Part shown: positions 53,284 through 57,809 of the stretch, piece after piece | How the letters are laid out: every line of letters starts with the position of its first letter | Position numbering within the stretch: position 1 is the stretch's first letter | Source of the DNA: Bacillus sp. EB01 | GTDB taxonomy: Bacteria; Bacillota; Bacilli; Bacillales; Cytobacillaceae | DNA: 57,809 nucleotides | Assembly: GCF_000613125.1 (NCBI RefSeq) | Contig: NZ_HG964497.1 | Span: 1,956,295-2,014,103 of the forward strand | Reading direction: 5' to 3' | Notes under the pieces: model-generated | Databases searched by the model: none | Seen by the model: the letters and a program-made list of their open reading frames with translations, nothing else | What the model was told of the DNA's origin: nothing | Translations under genes and position numbers: made by a program

Positions 53284-53380
53284 GGAAGAAGCCTCCTTTA
53301 ATAGATAAGTTTTTTGTTCATAACATTTGGCCGTTTAATATGATAGTTTCATAGTAAACGATTTCAAAATAAAGCGGAAG

Positions 53381-53450
53381 TGAGTTTTGTTACATTTTGT
53401 TGACTTTTATTTAGTTTCGTTAAGTTTTGTTTGGTTTTGTTGGGTTTCTT
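53381..53450. repeat. Seven T-tracts phased at exactly 10 bp
   Basis: Consecutive decamers TGAGTTTTGT, TACATTTTGT, TGACTTTTAT, TTAGTTTCGT, TAAGTTTTGT, TTGGTTTTGT and TGGGTTTCTT place a T-tract (A-tract on the other strand) every 10 bp. Such phasing gives strong intrinsic DNA curvature. It is 98-167 bp upstream of the tup regulator start. Confidence 0.85.
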
Positions 53451-53671
53451 TTGACTAATTTTCCGTGGTTATGGAGCACGTTCCCGAGGTAAATTTGTGG
53501 CGTTCGCATCGGGATAACGAGGGGAGACTAGAGGGCGTCGACCCCTTTTTCCAAAAAGGGCCTTCACACAATGTCCACAAACGTCACGGTTTGTTCAATG
53601 CTACACAGATGGTTTTTACTTTAAAATGGAAGGTAGTATGAAAAATCGTTTATAGAGGAAGGGATGTTTTT

Positions 53672-54337
53672 ATGGCAAAGCTTCTTTATGTTACTGCGAC
53701 CCCGAAACCGGACAGCAAGTTTTCGAAAGGGATGCAGCTTGGGGATGCCTTTATTGAGGCGTTCAAGCAGGAGCAGCCTGATGTGGAAGTCACTCATATG
53801 CACCTTTATGATATGGATATTCCGGTTATTGATATGGATATGCTTTATGCCCGCGCGAAGTTGAGCTTTATGGGCAAGCAATTTGAGGATCTTTCGGCGG
53901 GCGAGCAGAAGCAGATTTCTGAGATGCATGCTCTGGCTGACCGGTTTATCGACCATGATTACTATGTATTTGTTTCGCCGATCTGGAATCTTGGTTCGCC
54001 TGCGATTCTGAAGTCGTTTATGGATAACCTGTTCATTGCTGGAAAGACGTTCGATCCGGATCCTGGCAATCGTCATGGGCTGTTGACTGGCCGGAAAGCG
54101 ATCCACCTGCAGACCCGCGGCGGCATTTATTCTGAAGGCCCTCTGAAGGACTTTAATTTCGGCGACCAGTATTTGACTACCGCACTTGGATTTCTTGGGA
54201 TGGAAGTGCTGCCGACTGTCTATGCAGAAGGTGTCGACCACTTCCCGAAAGAAGTGCCAGCGATTATGGCAGCGGCAAAGGATAAGGCTGCAGCAGCGGC
54301 GCGTGAGATGGCTCGCAGCAAGGTCACAGCTGAATAA
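53672..54337 (+). CDS. azoR: FMN-dependent NADH-azoreductase
   Basis: A 221-residue flavodoxin-fold NAD(P)H oxidoreductase of the AzoR/AcpD family, which reduces quinones and azo bonds. The FMN phosphate loop is TATPKPDSKFSKG near residues 8-20, followed by SPIWNLGSPAILKSFMDNLF, the isoalloxazine-contact loop, and LQTRGGIYSEG. It ends with an alanine-rich helix. AGAGGAAGGG precedes the ATG. A long opposite-strand frame across it is a shadow. It probably protects against quinones, but nothing in the context shows regulation. Confidence 0.93.
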   Translation: MAKLLYVTATPKPDSKFSKGMQLGDAFIEAFKQEQPDVEVTHMHLYDMDIPVIDMDMLYARAKLSFMGKQFEDLSAGEQKQISEMHALADRFIDHDYYVFVSPIWNLGSPAILKSFMDNLFIAGKTFDPDPGNRHGLLTGRKAIHLQTRGGIYSEGPLKDFNFGDQYLTTALGFLGMEVLPTVYAEGVDHFPKEVPAIMAAAKDKAAAAAREMARSKVTAE

Positions 54338-54362
54338 TTTATAGAATACACTCATGCAAAAA

Positions 54363-54397
54363 GGCTCCCTCTGGCAGATTCCATAGGGAGTTTTTTT
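54363..54397 (+). terminator. Terminator of the azoreductase gene
   Basis: GCTCCCT and AGGGAG pair over a 14-base loop, followed by TTTTTTT. Confidence 0.8.
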
Positions 54398-54419
54398 GGT
54401 AGGAAGAAGGGGTTTGGTT

Positions 54420-55061
54420 ATGGAGAGAATTATGAAATTCTTTATGCCTCTTGGGATGGTTGGCGTGGTCTTTTATTTGCTGCACACCATTTTGGGGAAC
54501 CTCTTGTGGCCGGAGTATAACCCGATTACGACGGATATAAGTACACTTACTGCGGACGGGGCACCCAATGCGGAGCTGCTTAGTGGATTTGGGATGGTGT
54601 ATGGCATTTGCATGATTTTAATGGTGAGTGCGCTGGTTTTTAAAGCATTTCGGGAATACCATAGCTTTTTAAAAGCTGGCTCTGTCATTTTGCTGATTAT
54701 GCAAGTTGCTTCGTTTATCGGGTATCAGTTGTTTCCGTTAACAGGCGACAAAACTGAAATGAGTTTTCAAAATGCCATGCATTTGGTTGTTACCCTTATG
54801 GTCGTTTTCACTATAATAGCTGCTTCGTTTTTGCTGGCATTGGGGTTTTTGAAGCAGGAAAGGATGTTCCGGTTGGGGAAAATCAGCCTTGCTTTTGCGA
54901 CTTTGATTACGTTGTTTGGGGTTTTGAACCCGATTTCAATGAATCTAGGACTGAATATTCTCGGTTTGACGGAGCGATTGGTCATCTATACAATCCAGGC
55001 ATTTATTTTTTTCTTGTCTTTTTACTATACTTTTCTTGAAAAAAAGGCGGTTCAGGAGTAA
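54420..55061 (+). CDS. DUF998 family membrane protein
   Basis: A 213-residue protein with about six membrane helices, of the DUF998 group. The conserved early part PEYNPITTDISTLTADGAPNA contains the family's short polar loop between helices one and two, and LFPLTGDKTEMSFQNAMHL follows. Its role is unknown. I start it at ATG 54420 behind AAGGGG; a longer frame from 54396 reads through the preceding terminator. Its stop codon lies inside the hairpin that also ends the convergent uppP gene. Confidence 0.87.
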   Translation: MERIMKFFMPLGMVGVVFYLLHTILGNLLWPEYNPITTDISTLTADGAPNAELLSGFGMVYGICMILMVSALVFKAFREYHSFLKAGSVILLIMQVASFIGYQLFPLTGDKTEMSFQNAMHLVVTLMVVFTIIAASFLLALGFLKQERMFRLGKISLAFATLITLFGVLNPISMNLGLNILGLTERLVIYTIQAFIFFLSFYYTFLEKKAVQE

Positions 55062-55080
55062 TTTCCTGAGCCGCGTTTTT
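55041..55080. terminator. Bidirectional terminator overlapping a stop codon
   Basis: GCGG-TCAGGA and TCCTGA-CCGC pair with A5 before and T5 after. The TAA of the DUF998 gene (55059-55061) is in the loop. Confidence 0.88.
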
Positions 55081-55083
55081 GTG

Positions 55084-55866
55084 TTAAAACTTCCCTGTGA
55101 ACTGGAATGCGAGAACCACTGCGCCAAGTATCCACACATAGATTGCGAATGGCTTTAGGGAGTGGTTTTTTAGGTAGCCGATCATCCATTTCACGGCGAT
55201 ATAGCCGAAAATCGCGGATGAAATGATGCCAACGATTAGCGCTGACAATGAAATTTGTTCGCCGCCTCCTTCCATCAAGTCAAGCGACTGCAGCAATACA
55301 GCGCCCACGATTGCTGGTGTTGAAAGCAGGAAGGAGAAGTAGGCTGCCGTTTCGCGGTCGAGCTTTCGCCAGAGCGCGGCGACAATCGTGAATCCGGAAC
55401 GGGAAATGGCCGGCATGATCGCCGCAGCCTGGAAAAGTCCGATAATGAATGAATCCTTGTAGGAGATGTCCTCCATTTTCTTGTGGCCGTTTTTGATTGA
55501 ATCGGCCATCCACAAAAATACACCGGTAATCAGGAATTCCCAGCCTATCGTCGAGCCGGTCTTGGAGATCTCGTCAATATAGTCCTCCAGTGTCAAACCC
55601 ACTACCACAGCAGGAATGGTTCCAATCACAAGCAGCCAGGTCAGCTTGCCAAACGGATTTTTGAGGATTTTTAAAAACTCATGCCGGTAGAATACGAAAA
55701 CGGCGGCCAGGGTCCCAACGTGCAGCATCGTGTCGAGCAGCAGGCCCGCTTCCTGCAGCCCGAATAAGTTACGGCCCAGATACAGGTGACCGGTCGAGCT
55801 GATGGGCAGGAACTCGGTCAAGCCTTGAATCAACCCAAGGATAAACGCTTCAATTTTTGATAGCAT
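55084..55866 (-). CDS. uppP: Undecaprenyl-diphosphatase UppP (BacA)
   Basis: A 260-residue membrane phosphatase that recycles undecaprenyl diphosphate for cell-wall and polysaccharide synthesis and can give bacitracin resistance. The catalytic region QGLTEFLPISSTGHLYL (residues 14-30) and the second conserved motif AAIMPAISRSGFTIVAAL are complete, with about seven to eight helices overall. It ends in a hairpin shared with the DUF998 gene. It sits near rodA, another envelope gene, but on the other strand. Confidence 0.95.
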   Translation of the reverse strand: MLSKIEAFILGLIQGLTEFLPISSTGHLYLGRNLFGLQEAGLLLDTMLHVGTLAAVFVFYRHEFLKILKNPFGKLTWLLVIGTIPAVVVGLTLEDYIDEISKTGSTIGWEFLITGVFLWMADSIKNGHKKMEDISYKDSFIIGLFQAAAIMPAISRSGFTIVAALWRKLDRETAAYFSFLLSTPAIVGAVLLQSLDLMEGGGEQISLSALIVGIISSAIFGYIAVKWMIGYLKNHSLKPFAIYVWILGAVVLAFQFTGKF

Positions 55867-56414
55867 AACGTACCTCCAAGTAGTAATGTTCGAAAAGTAG
55901 TCTTTAATGATAGACGCTTGGGGCGAGACATGCCCCTACATATGTATGTTAAAAAAACTATAAATAGTTCGGGTGAATAGCATTTTGGTGGAAACACTAA
56001 CAGTGAATTTCCAATACGCACCATTTTATTGTAGTGGTCGGGATTTCAAAGCGTCAAGGATAAATATTGGCAAATCGAGGGTAAAATGAAATTTCATCAG
56101 GGGTGGGCTTCTCTAATGGCTGAAGAATGGATGTCGCGTGAACTTTGAATACAAGGAATTTCATTTTTCATAAGTGTTGCTGGATGACGGTTAAACATAC
56201 CAATCCTTCCTCAGAAAACCAGCCAATTTTAACCAAACCAATGCAAATAATTGAGAATCCCCCCAGAAAAAAATATAATGAACTATTGTAGTCCGCCAAC
56301 AAACAACCACATCTCATTGGTCACCGTCCATCCGGTGTCCGTGTGTGGAGGACAAAAAGGGCGGTTTGTCCATTTGAGGGGTCTGACCCCTGTTTTTAAA
56401 GGAGATTTCTACGA
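55867..56414. other. Intergenic upstream of uppP and rodA
   Basis: About 550 bp between divergent genes. A GGGGCGAGACATGCCCC hairpin is at about 55919-55936. The 3' part carries a GGGGTCTGACCCC palindrome (56378-56390) next to TGTCCAT and GGACAAA words, repeated after rodA. No gene is supported. Confidence 0.5.
56378..56390. repeat. GGGGTCTGACCCC palindrome, copy 1
   Basis: A 13-bp near-perfect palindrome 24 bp before the rodA start. A second copy is at 57757-57769, with similar neighbouring GGACAAA and TGTCCA words. The pair brackets rodA. Confidence 0.75.
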
Positions 56415-57578
56415 ATGAAGCAGCCTTCTAAAATTGATTATAGTCTTGTGTTGATTTTGTTTTTGTTGTTTTTGGCTAGTTGTGTGGCGATTTATAGTGC
56501 GCAGACGAGTTCGGGGCAGTATGGGGGCAATTTTCTTGTTAAGCAGATTGTCTGGTATGCGGTGGGCTGCGGGATTATCGCAGCTGTGATTACGCTTGAT
56601 TCCGATCAGCTTAAGAGAGTGACCTGGTACGCATACGGCTTTGGCCTCGTCCTGCTGATTGCGGTCATTATTGCACCTGAATCAATCGCACCGCGTATAA
56701 ATGGCGCGAAATCATGGTTCCGCGCACCTGGGATTGGCTCGCTCCAGCCGTCGGAGTTCGTTAAGGTATTTCTTATTCTAGCGCTGTCCCGTGTCATTTG
56801 GGACCATCATCAGAATAACCCGATAAAGTCACTTGGTACCGACTTTATGCTTCTTTTAAAGATTGGCGCAGTGACATTCGTGCCATTACTTCTCGTCATG
56901 CAGCAGCCTGACCTTGGTACCTCGCTTGTGTTCCTGGCAATCATGGTTGGAATGATTTTTATCGCTGGCATCACTTGGAAGCTGCTTGTCCCAATTTTCG
57001 GGGGAGGAGCACTCCTAGCAGGAGGAATCCTGTCGCTTGTCATTTGGAAGCCCGAACTGCTTGAAAAATATCTTGGCGTCCAGCAATACCAGTTTGGCCG
57101 GATATACTCGTGGCTTGACCCGTTTAACTACCAGAGTACAATTGGCTACCAGCTGACACAGTCACTGCTTGCAATCGGATCCGGACAAACGGAAGGGAAG
57201 GGGATTGGCAAACTTGAGGTGTATATGCCCGAAAGCCATACTGATTTCATTTTTTCCGTCATCGGTGAGCAATTCGGGTTTATCGGCGCAAGTGTCTTGA
57301 TCAGCTTGTTCTTTATGCTCATCTACCATATTACAAAGGTAGGAATGGAAACAAAAAACAATTATTATACGTACATTTGTGTCGGTGTTATCTCGATGAT
57401 CACCTTCCACGTTTTCCAGAACATTGGCATGACCATAGGGCTTTTGCCTATAACCGGTATTCCGCTCCCGTTCGTCTCATACGGAGGAAGCTCTCTCATG
57501 GGTAACATGCTGGCCATTGCTCTTATTTTCTCAATCCGTTACCACTATAAACGCTATATGTTCTCAACATCAGAATAA
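56415..57578 (+). CDS. rodA: RodA-type peptidoglycan glycosyltransferase (SEDS family)
   Basis: A 387-residue SEDS-family membrane protein with ten predicted helices. Landmarks are NGAKSWFRAPGIGSLQPSEFVKV, the catalytic aspartate region VMQQPDLGTSLVF, the periplasmic loop RIYSWLDPFNYQSTIGYQLTQSLLAIGSG, PESHTDFIFSVIGEQFGF and the C-terminal GIPLPFVSYGGSSL. It polymerises lipid II for side-wall growth. The length and HTDFIF/PFVSYGGSS context fit RodA better than FtsW or SpoVE, but a second RodA-like paralogue is possible in this family. The ATG follows AAAGGAGA. Monocistronic with a strong terminator. Confidence 0.9.
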   Translation: MKQPSKIDYSLVLILFLLFLASCVAIYSAQTSSGQYGGNFLVKQIVWYAVGCGIIAAVITLDSDQLKRVTWYAYGFGLVLLIAVIIAPESIAPRINGAKSWFRAPGIGSLQPSEFVKVFLILALSRVIWDHHQNNPIKSLGTDFMLLLKIGAVTFVPLLLVMQQPDLGTSLVFLAIMVGMIFIAGITWKLLVPIFGGGALLAGGILSLVIWKPELLEKYLGVQQYQFGRIYSWLDPFNYQSTIGYQLTQSLLAIGSGQTEGKGIGKLEVYMPESHTDFIFSVIGEQFGFIGASVLISLFFMLIYHITKVGMETKNNYYTYICVGVISMITFHVFQNIGMTIGLLPITGIPLPFVSYGGSSLMGNMLAIALIFSIRYHYKRYMFSTSE

Positions 57579-57618
57579 CGATGTTCAATAAACCGAATAA
57601 AGGTTTACTTGTAAATTG

Positions 57619-57650
57619 AAAAGGGTGCCCCCGCAAGGAGGCACCCTTTT
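57619..57650 (+). terminator. Terminator of rodA
   Basis: AAAAGGGTGCC and GGCACCCTTTT form a near-perfect stem around CCCGCAAGGA. Confidence 0.92.
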
Positions 57651-57756
57651 CGCTTTTATTGGCAACACGTGTAACCTAACTTACATTTAATGCTGTTATA
57701 GAAGGGAAGAGGATTGTCCACCCGGAGAGGACAAAGTACGCCAAATGTCCACGAGA

Positions 57757-57809
57757 GGGGTCTGACCCCAGCTACCCCTACTACCCCTACTACCCCTACT
57801 ACCCCTACT
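57757..57809. repeat. GGGGTCTGACCCC copy 2 and 9-bp ACCCCTACT microsatellite
   Basis: The palindrome (57757-57769) is followed by more than four copies of the 9-bp unit ACCCCTACT that run to the window edge. The true length of the microsatellite is therefore not visible. Confidence 0.8.

Noticed and set aside
53621-54355. A 244-codon frame on the minus strand opposite the azoreductase gene
   Set aside because: The plus-strand protein shows full AzoR motifs and a good ribosome binding site. The minus-strand product is rich in R, H, C and S with no recognisable domain, as expected for a shadow frame.

Overview
This is a stretch of the chromosome of a low-GC, endospore-former-type Bacillota, most likely a Bacillaceae member outside the B. 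subtilis core group. The evidence is strong AGGAGG-type ribosome binding sites, GTG and TTG starts, many stem-plus-U-run terminators, TTATCCACA-type DnaA boxes, a CcpA cre site, and close matches to B. subtilis families (DbpA/YxiN, DgcK-like cyclase, DUF819, RodA, UppP). No rRNA, tRNA, prophage or CRISPR array was recognised.

Layout. 1-6 kb: a tandem array, an unknown gene, a histidine kinase without its own regulator, a duplicated pair of probable small-RNA elements, and a complete OmpR/HK two-component pair. 6-11 kb: a membrane diguanylate cyclase, a DUF4230 protein, and the polymerase and ligase halves of a LigD-like system as separate divergent genes. 11-17.5 kb: a class-I c-di-GMP riboswitch and terminator ahead of a 1781-residue secreted Fn3/Ig-like repeat protein, then a dead IS1182-type transposase. 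17.5-31 kb: mostly catabolism and transport, including SDR, APC permease, MBL hydrolase, nucleoside transporter, MFS plus AbgB-like M20 hydrolase, and a cre-linked DUF819/carbamoylase/M20 operon. 31-42.6 kb: FabF paralogue, DMT exporter, DbpA, RluF, a coiled-coil protein, a MarR/MFS divergent pair and a BCCT transporter. 42.7-48.8 kb: a GH18-like/NodB deacetylase/GT2 fusion and a membrane-tailed SDR, bracketed by two DnaA-box clusters. 49-53.5 kb: tungstate uptake genes tupC, tupB and tupA with a cytosolic sensor-regulator. 53.6-57.8 kb: azoreductase, DUF998, UppP and RodA.

How the genes may work together. A c-di-GMP and surface theme recurs: a diguanylate cyclase without a visible inhibitory site lies 4 kb upstream of a c-di-GMP riboswitch controlling a giant secreted repeat protein, and a membrane deacetylase-glycosyltransferase of the kind that makes extracellular amino-polysaccharide lies further along. 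A second theme is scavenging of amide-linked nitrogen and carbon compounds through three M20 hydrolases with two transporters.

The least expected signal is between the genes. At least ten intergenic tandem arrays have unrelated unit sequences, but their periods cluster at 20-21, 41-42 and 51-52 bp (about 2, 4 and 5 helical turns), and a separate 10-bp phased A-tract array precedes the tup regulator. Two decayed copies of gene 3' tails still attached to their terminators, and a pair of minus-strand RNA elements with a compensatory base-pair change, add to this non-coding layer.
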